Shown here in pieces: positions 19,201-26,521 of a stretch of DNA of 64,000 bases. A program made the translations under genes and the position numbers. This DNA is from Spirochaetaceae bacterium (GTDB lineage Bacteria; Spirochaetota; Spirochaetia; Treponematales; Treponemataceae): contig JAFZVC010000026.1 of NCBI GenBank assembly GCA_017618015.1, forward strand, positions 124,001 to 188,000. Direction: 5' to 3'. The notes below the pieces were generated by a model that was not told the origin of the DNA, made no database searches, and saw only the letters and a program-made list of their open reading frames with translations. The number at the start of each line of letters is the position of its first letter. Position 1 is the stretch's first letter.

Positions 19201-19309
19201 AGCAGCCGCCTAACGCGATTATTACTATAAAAAGAACGAACGATACGACAAGCGGCGTTAAGGCGCGAAGTATGTCATTGATTGTCTTAGCTTTGTAAGA
19301 GTTTCTCAT
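13271..19309 (-). CDS. Giant Ig-like (BIG2-type) surface lipoprotein
   Basis: This 2012-residue protein begins with a hydrophobic signal (about residues 18-35) ending in a lipobox, ALGGC, so it is probably a lipoprotein. An InlB-type (Listeria-Bacteroides) repeat lies near residues 265-340 (RYVLNGGTF ... AGWYDNP). Many BIG2-type Ig-like domains follow, with recurring W-S-S/T-(S/D) phrases and TVSHPKA-Y motifs. Two copies of a phage-tail-like module sit near residues 570-720 (YYLVSS, LWSYTH, YSDGTYT, CIIGTYG), next to collagen-like Gly-Asn runs. Such proteins act as stalks or adhesins. It sits inside the transfer operon after virB10 and a second Ig-like lipoprotein, so a role in mating-pair contact is likely but inferred. 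GGAGG precedes the ATG. Confidence 0.85.
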   Translation of the reverse strand: MRNSYKAKTINDILRALTPLVVSFVLFIVIIALGGCSNLFDSFSIKADDPNKKDSSTEAYISLSSDRYARSALPSIASENYTYLELTGRNRSEENPQYKSLGTWTSYDNMLGSRIPVSTGIWDFTLNARCGGAVLSCDIDGYEVRLGTNSINFQLSVVSYSTEGYGNLSFAITYPSNPAANVTAQFLEPGTLAPLSDEEQLPVTYGADTSTAVLMKNQMQSGTYVLKLAFISTAGLKLNTYSEIIVISEDLNTVANRRLSSLNEIYTVRYVLNGGTFVNAGAVQSSYTRKSSLVLPVAEDISRSPYIFAGWYDNPSYQDKPVKSIKKGTAGNIVLYAKWVDSENQVVAPEQSVTTDTLTRISCPDLLQMTLADSEKKITASLLNYRGMKPEDFVFTIDDTEIATIEAQSANGTAFISPEKKGFTELTVRHVQSNASKKVLVFVGQDEAGLNQSLGSDVYFIASDNVVSLNRLNESKTIKLTARNLSEYECGNIVWTCSNPQKSSVIGNGTSATVISLGFGTVDITASHPDSLNSFTFHVYINDPAVTYDTQNTPDDPNNGGANEPDPLGIVSRTPYYLVSSLSSGITVSFGNWTIEIQNPTEDKIYLWSYTHIVYSDGTYTDTTPCIIGTYGRNGVNGTDGTSGADGGNGLNGVNGVGITAMKAYYLISSSMTSVTLDTSGWSEVPVQPTEELKYLWSYTKVIYSDGTYTNTEPCIIGTWSASGTSGSTGNGASTETSAKYITTGRNYYAIQTGTVITLSATTAGISAYDYDKISWTTSDESVIEILAHNGLSASVKGKSSGTAYVEASYPGCGSRARITVDVSDTAETHVYISTSSEVMQLTSGGQPALLQAVLVNSRTQEPRGFSFTVDNSSVAEITAQTESGSCYVKPLSAGQAQITVFNAASEFEKKVLVTVANSDAELADMLYLTTGSNVVTVGEGNTKTVSVSVRNSKDVILNGYTWSSSNPTIVSVTGNDSTAILNGNGIGTAIITCRQTSCSYPLNIIVQCIDPRAAASNPYIQLSASVINLSADGTYTDIKADLIGGSSGDFSGFSWASSDSAICSVYGQNETGKLKAISKGTTYITVSHPKASYPAQILVICDEPVANDCYISVPSSIITMKPTDGQKTITASLVNGSQTDRYNFSWSLDVYDVIDFQYAANVCTITPKQAGSVTITVSHPKAAYDQQIIVNVQQYANFAFPGDYLNITEGSVQFLNMEIPVSNISTYVRYYLKNPGDENIVSVTGTKNVAQVTGVGSGSCTIYADLIATSNGTVQASDELLVYVRPKPAESVYITSSNTINTIQRGKSQTISAYLTGSGITQSDQYNLKWSTTDTDVITIGGLGADGTVTGNSIYVTAKNISGVEAREAIITCTHEKAPSALQFYVFIPGAQQKYITINKAMINLTKGSSGTTLSATIDNAESREDYNDLKWSSETTEGTGEIVRILGSGQTVQIYPVGVGECTVKATLEGARNDGICTVIVSAPNSFAFEDSGTRITVLPVAAATNGDNKKTRKFTYSPPDAELTFSANQADTYFNYSYTREKDSNGKYTGNGILTVEGIKVGSGTLTCVTDGNARGQVSIGVDYDSSFEVQGLPSSVTIQPVAANTVGKSYNYQIRPAKDFMEVRYDVLTSGFTGSVQVIPKNNGEGIININPDKEYAQAVKIKLYAYDKNKKQNIGERTVTCTFQYSSITPSVTLYSKDGSWSKLQNGNIIVGDGESITLKMTVLQSGANFSMENAAFVRNNNATTAYGNVSISVNKANNTFTLTSDTDTKLMGYRINSAYRPVYYPNGKEAGGGISITDFKDKIKWFSSGWTSNGFFYTQYLNWSGLVHIEKTPGLVDSYSTLIPSIKYGVSPSVGWSSKGYSDDIKNDADSKKMIYCWYARHDADGSGDEWLAKIISPDSSTYWGLEPAPEEAGKFYTESEFKSIQWYYCPHTIRNWGDCNVVHEEGIMVENVNASWAATTDTTEKAYFHIGDVQYNLMHNGQYQQVNGSNVLTIPVYLSVRNCAK

Positions 19310-19327
19310 TTAATCCTCCTTAAACTT

Positions 19328-22300
19328 TTAATGAATCTGTATCTGGACGTATGCCGAATAGCACATGCCGCCTTTCGTGGCGAACAAAGTAAGGTCATAG
19401 GAGCCTTCAGCGTATTCGTCGGTATTGATGGTGACACTCGGAGAGGTAATGTACATTTCCTCGTCGTCGAGAAGCCATGAATATGTGTCGTATATATCGT
19501 TCTTAACGGTAAAGGTGATTGACCTTCCGTTCCTTGATGAATCAATCCGGATGTCGTCGGAAAGGACGGTAAGCTTTATGCCGCCTTCGTCCGTCGTTCC
19601 GGAACCGCCCTGAGACTGCTCAGGGTCATTTCCGGCGTTGACTCCGGCAGGATATACGAAAACTTTGCACGAGACAGAGCTTGTCAGGTATCGAGCGGTT
19701 ATTTCCGCAGTACCTTCACGAATTCCCGTTACAGTTCCGTTGCTGACGTACGCGATATCAGGACTGCTGCTCGACCATACTACCCTGTCGTTGTCTATTG
19801 ACGTATAACCGTAGAACCTGAGCGGGATGTCGATGGAGCCTGATACGTTGACGTTATAGGCAGTCGAAGGCATATAAACCGCTTTAGCCTCGGCGAGCTG
19901 CGAGGCTGTATCCGCCGTTATGACGAGAACGTTCTTAGGATAAAGTACTTTAGGGTGGGAAATCGTGATATGGGCGACGTTGTAGCCCGAAGCACCGGAA
20001 ATAATCATAGCGTCCTGTCCGTTAGCCATTACCGAGAAATCGTCGTTGTCACAGAGCCAGGTAATGCTTGATTCGTCTCCGTCAGCCTTGTTTATTCCGT
20101 TAAGAGATACGGAATAGAAATACGATTTGTCGTTCGTGAACATTATGATGTTGGTTCCGGAGAAATAGAGAGAATCCTCAAGAACTGCTCCTGCAGGAAG
20201 GACGCGAACTACGATGCTGATGGAATTCTTAGCCTGCGGATGTCGCACGGTTATGTACGCCGTGCCCGGATTCTGCGCTTGTACGGCAATCTTGCCGTAC
20301 TGTACGGTCTTCTTGTCCGTTACCGGAGTGCTGTCAGCCTGGAAATCGCCGTTAATAGTTCCCGTAGGAGTTATGGCGTTGATAACTTTCTGACCTGACG
20401 TGTCGGGCTGCTCGGTTATCGTCCAGACAAGCCTGTTCTCCGCGCCGCTTCCGAGATTATGAAGGTTCACCGTGATAATGCTGTCGTTCCCCAGCTTGGT
20501 CTGAACATAATTCTGCTGGCATGACAATGATTCCGTGTTCTTAAGGTCGGTCTGGGAAATATTCTGTCCGCCAGCGGTAATATAGAACTTGATTATGTTC
20601 ACGCAGTCAGGGTGGGACGCATATACGGTAGCGTTTCCGGGCGAAAGGCTCCTTATCGTACACTCCGTTCCGTTCGGCATAAGAGAGACAATATTGCTGT
20701 CCTCGGTGAACCATGTGATTTCCTCGCATTTCGCGACGGAAAGGTTCGTTGCATGGAGATATGCGGTAACGGTGTCGTTGATGTTGTATATGCTGAGATA
20801 ATTGTTGCTCGTGGTAAGGAAAGGCTCCGGCTCAAAAGCCATGACTCCCTCCGGATAGACGTAGACAGTGAATACGCATGAAAGGTCGTCATATTGCGCG
20901 GTTACAGTAGCGGAGCCTGCTTTTAGCGCGTTAATGCGGCAGAGCGCAGTGCTGTCGATCGGCGAAATCTGAACGAGGTTCGGATTGCTCACGCTCCATC
21001 TGAGGTGAGAGTAATTGAATTCGTCATAATCGAAGCCTTCGGCGATAAGACCCAATACGTCCTCGTCGCCGATGTTGAGGTTATAATAGCTCTTGTTGGT
21101 GACGAGAAGCTTGATGCTGTCAAGAGTCTCCTCGTCATCTGCGGAGATAAGCGTTATAGTCTTGTCGTTCTCCGCCCTGTCGTGCGATATGGTAAGAACA
21201 GTTCTAAGCACACCGGCTCCCAAAGAAGGAGCCGTGATATGGCAAGAGGCTCCGGCAGGACTGAGATAATACCTTCCGTCTCCTACTGACCAGCGGATAT
21301 TCTGGTCGTCGGCTGCCGTCTTGCCGTTTCCGCTGAGAACGACTTTATATTCATAAGTGGAGCCGTTGAGCATCTTGATTAGACCGCTTCCGGAGAAATA
21401 GAACGGTTCCTCAAGAACAGCGTTCGCGGGCAGTACCTTTACTAGTATTTCCTGCGAAGCTGCCGACTCAGGATGGCTTACCGTGATAACGGCAGTTCCC
21501 TCGGCACAAGGCTCGATATACGCAATGTTGCGGCTTTTCTCTATCGTGATTACGTTGCCGGTACTTCCGTTTGTATTGCGCTGTGTAGCGGTCCATACGA
21601 AGTAATCCTCGCCGCCGCCACCGACAAGATTAGCCTCGACGGAAGTAACTGAGGCTCCGACTTTTGTCCTTATATAATTAGTTGAAAGATTGATAGCCCT
21701 GTATGATGAGTTAGCGTCCGTTGCCTGTCCCTTGACGCTTATAAGGACTTCCTTGTCATATTCAGCCATAGGATGAGATATAACAAGCTTGCAGAAACCG
21801 TTAGCTTTTGCCCTTACTATTACTTTCCCGCCTATTTCAGAAACAATCTCGGCTACGGCAGTGTCATCTATGGAATAAGAGAAATCAGAGTCCGGATAAG
21901 TACCCTCGACGTTACGGAGCGAAGCGGAAACCGTATGCTCGTCGGAATCGTTGATGTCGAGTATGGTAACGTCAGATTCGATGTAAACGTTCCTGACGAC
22001 GACAATAACGCGGCACAGAATATCAAGAGGATAAGGCGCGTCCGGGTGGGACACCCTGACAGTACATGTTCCGCCTCTTACAGGGTGTAGGACCGCGCTG
22101 TTAGCAGTACTGTCAATCCTGACCGGTGCGTTGCCGCCGTCATCTGTAAGAATTTCCCAACGGAAAGAGCTGTCGTTCGAGGAAGAAAGTCCGTTCACAA
22201 GAGAGACATTAACCCTTTTCTCCGGGTCGTTCTGGTTCATGGTTATGATGTTGTCTCCGGTGGTGATGTAAGTGTTTACAGATTCCTGGAAGACATATAT

Positions 22301-22948
22301 GCCTATGTAATATGGATAGACAGCCTTGTTATGCGTGACTTTAATGCGGCTGTAGCCCTTACTCTTCGCCTCTATGACGCAGTACTGACCTGTGGGCTGA
22401 ATGGTTGCTACAGTATTGTCCTCTATCGTCCATGTATAGCCGTCAACGTCCCCGGCGTTTCCGCCGTAAAGGGAAACAAAGATTTTCTCCCGACCGCCGG
22501 GAGCCATCTGAAGTATGGTGGTGTTAGAATAGATATAAGGATCGGTACCGGTTCTTTCAGTGACAGGCGGAGTAGTTTCTGGAACCGCCGCAGGAGTTTC
22601 GGTTATGGAAACGATGCAGGACGCGGAGACTCCGCCGTATGAGCAGCTAAGGTTTGTCTGACCGGCTTTAAGACCGGTGAAAGTTATTCCGTAATTATTC
22701 TTGTCAGAAACGCTTATGATATTCTCGTCATACGACCATTCGAGGGTGATGTCCTTCTGTCTGTCAGAAGGCGTTACGGCTACGGAAAGATGCTCCATGA
22801 CACCTGCGGCAGCTGTAAGAGACGTTCTGTTAAGCCTGAGCGCGTCTATGGGAATCGTGTCTTCCTCGAAGCTCTCGAAAAGGCTGCAACCGGCGAGCAG
22901 CGTAAATGCCAGCAGCAACGGAAGAAATCTTCTTATAATAGTTTTCAT
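19328..22948 (-). CDS. Large Ig-like (BIG2-type) lipoprotein
   Basis: This 1206-residue protein begins MKTIIRRFLPLLLAFTLLAGC, a lipoprotein signal with lipobox LAGC. The rest is a chain of BIG2-type Ig-like domains, each with a W-(T/S) strand, a G-x-(A/G/C)-x-(I/V) strand and often a SHP-A-Y end strand; a final PKD-like stretch (SWLLDDEEMY) closes it. I set the start at 22948 because the 48 nt upstream in frame consist of the ICE palindrome and the ribosome binding site AAGAAGGAG. It is 18 nt from the giant lipoprotein gene and shares its repeat style, so the two arose by duplication or are built from one domain pool. Likely displayed at the outer surface. Confidence 0.85.
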   Translation of the reverse strand: MKTIIRRFLPLLLAFTLLAGCSLFESFEEDTIPIDALRLNRTSLTAAAGVMEHLSVAVTPSDRQKDITLEWSYDENIISVSDKNNYGITFTGLKAGQTNLSCSYGGVSASCIVSITETPAAVPETTPPVTERTGTDPYIYSNTTILQMAPGGREKIFVSLYGGNAGDVDGYTWTIEDNTVATIQPTGQYCVIEAKSKGYSRIKVTHNKAVYPYYIGIYVFQESVNTYITTGDNIITMNQNDPEKRVNVSLVNGLSSSNDSSFRWEILTDDGGNAPVRIDSTANSAVLHPVRGGTCTVRVSHPDAPYPLDILCRVIVVVRNVYIESDVTILDINDSDEHTVSASLRNVEGTYPDSDFSYSIDDTAVAEIVSEIGGKVIVRAKANGFCKLVISHPMAEYDKEVLISVKGQATDANSSYRAINLSTNYIRTKVGASVTSVEANLVGGGGEDYFVWTATQRNTNGSTGNVITIEKSRNIAYIEPCAEGTAVITVSHPESAASQEILVKVLPANAVLEEPFYFSGSGLIKMLNGSTYEYKVVLSGNGKTAADDQNIRWSVGDGRYYLSPAGASCHITAPSLGAGVLRTVLTISHDRAENDKTITLISADDEETLDSIKLLVTNKSYYNLNIGDEDVLGLIAEGFDYDEFNYSHLRWSVSNPNLVQISPIDSTALCRINALKAGSATVTAQYDDLSCVFTVYVYPEGVMAFEPEPFLTTSNNYLSIYNINDTVTAYLHATNLSVAKCEEITWFTEDSNIVSLMPNGTECTIRSLSPGNATVYASHPDCVNIIKFYITAGGQNISQTDLKNTESLSCQQNYVQTKLGNDSIITVNLHNLGSGAENRLVWTITEQPDTSGQKVINAITPTGTINGDFQADSTPVTDKKTVQYGKIAVQAQNPGTAYITVRHPQAKNSISIVVRVLPAGAVLEDSLYFSGTNIIMFTNDKSYFYSVSLNGINKADGDESSITWLCDNDDFSVMANGQDAMIISGASGYNVAHITISHPKVLYPKNVLVITADTASQLAEAKAVYMPSTAYNVNVSGSIDIPLRFYGYTSIDNDRVVWSSSSPDIAYVSNGTVTGIREGTAEITARYLTSSVSCKVFVYPAGVNAGNDPEQSQGGSGTTDEGGIKLTVLSDDIRIDSSRNGRSITFTVKNDIYDTYSWLLDDEEMYITSPSVTINTDEYAEGSYDLTLFATKGGMCYSAYVQIQIH

Positions 22949-22951
22949 GGC

Positions 22952-22991
22952 TTTCTCCTTCTTATGAAAACTTGTCGCAACATTGCGACAA
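22952..22991 (-). repeat. 40-nt leader cassette copy 1 (palindrome plus ribosome binding site)
   Basis: Read on the minus strand this is identical to 33776-33815 on the plus strand: palindrome, GTTTTCATAA spacer and GAAGGAGAAA ribosome binding site. Confidence 0.9.
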
Positions 22992-22992
22992 G
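22971..22992. repeat. ICE palindrome copy 4 (10-bp arms, centre CA)
   Basis: CTTGTCGCAA and TTGCGACAAG are perfect arms around CA, 22 nt before the start of the 1206-residue lipoprotein. It is the longest copy in the window. Confidence 0.95.
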
Positions 22993-22999
22993 ACAAAAA

Positions 23000-24736
23000 T
23001 CAATATCGTACATATTTCTGCGTGACCGGGAACGGCTCCATAGCAGGGAGCGTAAGCGGCTGATTGGTTATAAGCTTAATCTCCGTTCCCGGAGAAACTG
23101 TAATCGACGGCTTTATGTCGAGCGCGCGCTCAACGATTCCGTTGAGGACTCTCTGTGTGGACTGGTATACGTCAGTCATGGCGTTGGATATGAATTCGTT
23201 CTTCTCCTTGGCTATGTCGTTGGTAACCTCAGTGTTGAGAATTGAGTACAGCGCGACCATGCCGAGGGCTTTCATCTCCTCCCAGATATGGTTATATTTC
23301 CAGCCTTCAAGTCCGGAATATCCCTCGGAATCCACTCCGTTCATGTTGCCAAGCTCCATTCTGTAGCCGTCCGGTCTTATGAGAAGGTTCCATGCTATCT
23401 GTATTCTGTCCTGACCGTATGAGACGGAGCTGTTGTACGTGGCGTAAAGAAGCGTTCCCTCCGGGATAAGAAGGTATGAGAAATCATAAGATGAATAGAC
23501 GTTCTCGGTAACGCGGGCAATGACGACTCCGGGGTTATCCGTGTTGATTCCGGTCTCAAGCGCGCCCTTGATTATAGTTCCGTCCCATATAGTGTTCCTG
23601 GCAAGATAATAGCCCGTTCCGGCTCCGGCTGTCCCGGACGAATTGAAAAAATCCTGCTTTGCCTGCTCCACGCTGTCGGAACTGCTTCCGCCGCCGGATG
23701 AAGCGCCACTAGTCTGGCTTCCCTGAAGAGCTGCCATCTGCTTAATGTATTCGTCGCGGGACATCTGGCTTGGGTCAGGTATCGAGAAATCACCTAGAAT
23801 TTGGCTGCCCTGACCGGAAGGTGTTCCGGAGACTCTACCGAGTCCTTCTATTTTTCTGACGGAATTACTGCGTCGTGTGTCGGGTTTTTTAAGCGGGTCT
23901 TCTGTTACAGTTGACGGTGACGGCGTGACAGCCGCGATTAAATCCTCGACGGGATTGCTTGTTTTTTCCGGAACAGGATTCGTCACGACGGGAGTCGGAG
24001 CCGGATTGTCTTTTGGAGCCGTAGGAGCTGGTTCGTTCTGCGGTTTGTTGTTGTTCTGCTGCGGAGCGGGAGATGAACCGCCGTCCTGTGAACTAGGTTT
24101 ACTGGCAGTCTCTTCTTTCTGCTGTCTTATGGGAGCCGTTCCCGGCTCTTCCTGCTTGAAAATATTCCCGCCGGAAGACGTGGACTTTCCGGGAAGCTTA
24201 TAGTCATCAGGAAGACCGTTAAGGATATCGTCGATGTCTTCGTCGGTAAGCTCTCCGCTTTCTTGGATATCTTCATCAGAATCAGTTACGAAAGGACCGG
24301 AAGAAACGGAGCTGTCTTTCCTTCCTATCATCGCCGCGACGTTGGGGACGCTCCTGCCGCCGGATGAAAGCATATTGTTCTCTTTCTCCTTCTCCGACGA
24401 CGAGAGCTTTGTAAGCACCATAATAACGAGGATTATAACGGCGAGTATAATGAATATGACGGCGAAAATCGCGCCGACATTGACTTTTGCCGCGCTGTTG
24501 TTGCTATTGATGAAGCTGAGTTCTTCTTCATCCGCTTCATCGGGAAGCTCGTCAGAAAGAAGGCTTTTCTCGCGGTCATCGGTAGAGTCAGTATCATGCG
24601 TGTCGTGAGATTTAATATCAGAAATGTCTGCGCGTTCGGCGAAATTGACAGACCTTCCGTCGTCAGCTCCGGAGCTTGCGCCGGTACCGTAGAAAGCGTC
24701 GTCATCATGATTCATGCCGTCATATTGCTCGTCCAT
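23000..24736 (-). CDS. virB10: VirB10/TrbI-like envelope-spanning protein
   Basis: This 578-residue protein has the VirB10/TrbI plan: an acidic cytoplasmic start, one membrane segment (about residues 85-108), a long Pro/Ser/Gln-rich periplasmic stretch, and a C-terminal beta-domain (about 370-578) with GTIIKGALETGIN, LIPEGTLLYATYNS and the closing VSPGTEIKLITNQPLTLP. It spans both membranes and forms the outer part of the channel. GGAGG lies 12 nt before the ATG and overlaps the end of virB9. The order virB8-virB9-virB10 is conserved. Confidence 0.93.
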   Translation of the reverse strand: MDEQYDGMNHDDDAFYGTGASSGADDGRSVNFAERADISDIKSHDTHDTDSTDDREKSLLSDELPDEADEEELSFINSNNSAAKVNVGAIFAVIFIILAVIILVIMVLTKLSSSEKEKENNMLSSGGRSVPNVAAMIGRKDSSVSSGPFVTDSDEDIQESGELTDEDIDDILNGLPDDYKLPGKSTSSGGNIFKQEEPGTAPIRQQKEETASKPSSQDGGSSPAPQQNNNKPQNEPAPTAPKDNPAPTPVVTNPVPEKTSNPVEDLIAAVTPSPSTVTEDPLKKPDTRRSNSVRKIEGLGRVSGTPSGQGSQILGDFSIPDPSQMSRDEYIKQMAALQGSQTSGASSGGGSSSDSVEQAKQDFFNSSGTAGAGTGYYLARNTIWDGTIIKGALETGINTDNPGVVIARVTENVYSSYDFSYLLIPEGTLLYATYNSSVSYGQDRIQIAWNLLIRPDGYRMELGNMNGVDSEGYSGLEGWKYNHIWEEMKALGMVALYSILNTEVTNDIAKEKNEFISNAMTDVYQSTQRVLNGIVERALDIKPSITVSPGTEIKLITNQPLTLPAMEPFPVTQKYVRY

Positions 24737-24742
24737 ATCTCG

Positions 24743-25732
24743 TCAGTCCTCCTTCTTAGTTTTCTTCTTCTCGATGGTGACTTTTTTTCCGTCAAGACGG
24801 AGAGTAGCTTTAGTAATAAGACGAGGAACAATGAAAAGGTTTCCTTTGACCGTATAGTTCATTAGCTCTTCCGATTCGTTGAAAAGCACCGGAAGCTCCT
24901 TGTGAAGGACGGACTCGTCAACCTCAATGTACGTCTGCTTTCCGTCGTCATAGATTCTCTTTGGAAGAAAATCCGGTTTTTTGAAAATGTTGTAGGTGAT
25001 TTTATAATCGAAAGAAAGCATGTTCGGGTCTGTAGCCTGAACGAATTCTCCGCTTACGTATGTATTGAGCGCGGTACTGTTCCAACCGTCCTTCACCTTC
25101 GAGAACTTGAAGCGCACCATAGCCATGTGAATGTCATCGAACGACATGATGCGAAAGTGATAAGTCCTGCGGTCTGTTATGACTATGAAGGTCGAGTCAA
25201 GTCCAGGAAGGACAGGCTTAAGGAAAAGATGCTGGATGCTCTCGCCCGTCGTGCCGTCGCGCCCGACTCCGGCGGTAAGTTCCCATACCTGCTCGTCCTC
25301 TGATATAAGAGGATTCGCTATTACTGTCTCGCCGGGTTCAAGGATTATGTCGGTAAGCTGATAAGGTTCGGTATACACCTCGTACACTTGGTTCTCGTTG
25401 TACTGGTAAACGATCGCGCCGTTTTTGTAATCGGCGGGCTGAACGACCGCCTGTGAGTAGCTTTCTTTGACGGTCTCCATTCCAGGCTCAGTCTTCGGTT
25501 CTGTATTCACAACAGGAAGCTCCGGTCTGTAGACGACTTTCTCGACGACGAAAACAGTGTCCTCTACGTCCTGAACTTTAAGCTTGTCCTCAACTAGATA
25601 ATCCATAGTTCCGCTGTCAATTTCTTCTGCTTCAGGAACCTGAGAGACAGTCTCCATGTCGATTGTCCTGCAGGAAAACAAAGAAATGACTGAAATAAAT
25701 GAGATTGTTATTTTAAGTGCTTTGCTTATCAT
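24743..25732 (-). CDS. virB9: VirB9/TrbG-like outer-core protein, probable lipoprotein
   Basis: This 329-residue protein has a signal sequence ending SLFSC, a good lipobox, so it may be lipid-anchored and cover the missing VirB7 role. The middle has the TrbG/VirB9 features: QVYEVYTEPYQLTDIILEPGE, then VWELTAGVGRDG and HLFLKPVLPGLDSTFIVITDRRTYHF. The C-terminal domain would bind VirB10. I chose the ATG at 25732 (GGAG about 10 nt upstream); a longer form from a TTG lacks a reason. It overlaps the virB8 stop region. Confidence 0.9.
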   Translation of the reverse strand: MISKALKITISFISVISLFSCRTIDMETVSQVPEAEEIDSGTMDYLVEDKLKVQDVEDTVFVVEKVVYRPELPVVNTEPKTEPGMETVKESYSQAVVQPADYKNGAIVYQYNENQVYEVYTEPYQLTDIILEPGETVIANPLISEDEQVWELTAGVGRDGTTGESIQHLFLKPVLPGLDSTFIVITDRRTYHFRIMSFDDIHMAMVRFKFSKVKDGWNSTALNTYVSGEFVQATDPNMLSFDYKITYNIFKKPDFLPKRIYDDGKQTYIEVDESVLHKELPVLFNESEELMNYTVKGNLFIVPRLITKATLRLDGKKVTIEKKKTKKED

Positions 25733-25736
25733 TGTT

Positions 25737-26432
25737 TTAGTCTCCATAATCATTGGTTTTGAGTGTCTTGAAGTCAAATGAAGTTATGTATATTCCGAGA
25801 GGATTTACTGTCATATCGTCCTCAGTAGGATTCATGAAATCGACCGATATAAGTGCGCGGTAGTAGGTGTCTGATTTTGTCCTGCCGGAAAGGTTACGCT
25901 TGATGACGTGGAAATCGACCTGATATGTGCTGCCGGAGACTGAAAGAGGCTCCGTATCATAAATGACTTCCTGAGTAACTTCCCCGAAATCAGCGTAAGG
26001 GTTCTCCTGGTCAATCATAAGCGTATATTTTTCGGAAGTGACACGGGTAAGATTATGATAGGCGTTCTGGATGTTCCGCCTCATTACGATTACGTCGGTT
26101 GAAATAAAGAAATAAAGCTCCAAAAATTCTTTTATTTTCGCGGTTACGGCGATGTCAGGAATCTGATATCCCTGCCAGTTTGTCCGCGTGAGCTTGCCGA
26201 CGTAATTCGTCCGACCGAGGTCATCAAGGGTTATTACGACAGGAACGGCATCCGGCTGTGTTATCGCATAATAACATAGTCCAAGCGACGCAAGGAACGA
26301 GACGCTCGCGATTATGCTTATAATCCTGAGCACACGGTTCTCGTTCCTAACGCTGCCACAGATGAAGTCAAAATGCTCCAGTTGCGGATTGAAAGGTGTT
26401 TCTGCCGTTCCTTCCGGAAGATAGTTCTTCAA
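25737..26432 (-). CDS. virB8: VirB8/TrbF-like inner-membrane protein, TTG start
   Basis: This 231-residue protein has a short cytoplasmic part, one membrane segment (about residues 39-60) and a periplasmic domain with the VirB8/TrbF run (AVTAKIKEFLELYFFISTD in part; RNLSGRTKSDTYYRALISVDF). VirB8 nucleates channel assembly in the inner membrane. The start codon appears to be TTG, with GGAGG 6 nt upstream, and no ATG fits as well. It heads the first transfer transcript, behind a promoter carrying the 12-mer seen at virD4 and topB. Confidence 0.9.
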   Translation of the reverse strand: MKNYLPEGTAETPFNPQLEHFDFICGSVRNENRVLRIISIIASVSFLASLGLCYYAITQPDAVPVVITLDDLGRTNYVGKLTRTNWQGYQIPDIAVTAKIKEFLELYFFISTDVIVMRRNIQNAYHNLTRVTSEKYTLMIDQENPYADFGEVTQEVIYDTEPLSVSGSTYQVDFHVIKRNLSGRTKSDTYYRALISVDFMNPTEDDMTVNPLGIYITSFDFKTLKTNDYGD

Positions 26433-26446
26433 TTTGCACCTCCATT

Positions 26447-26497
26447 GGGCAGACGGAGATACAACTTAATAATAAAGCAATAATATTTATTTGTCTA
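26447..26497 (-). promoter_or_regulatory. virB8 promoter with shared 12-mer motif
   Basis: On the minus strand TAGACA (26492-26497) and TATTAT (26469-26474) are 17 nt apart. CTCCGTCTGCCC follows at 26447-26458, just before the ribosome binding site. Confidence 0.75.
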
Positions 26498-26521
26498 CGG
26501 GTATATATTTAATATAAAAGA

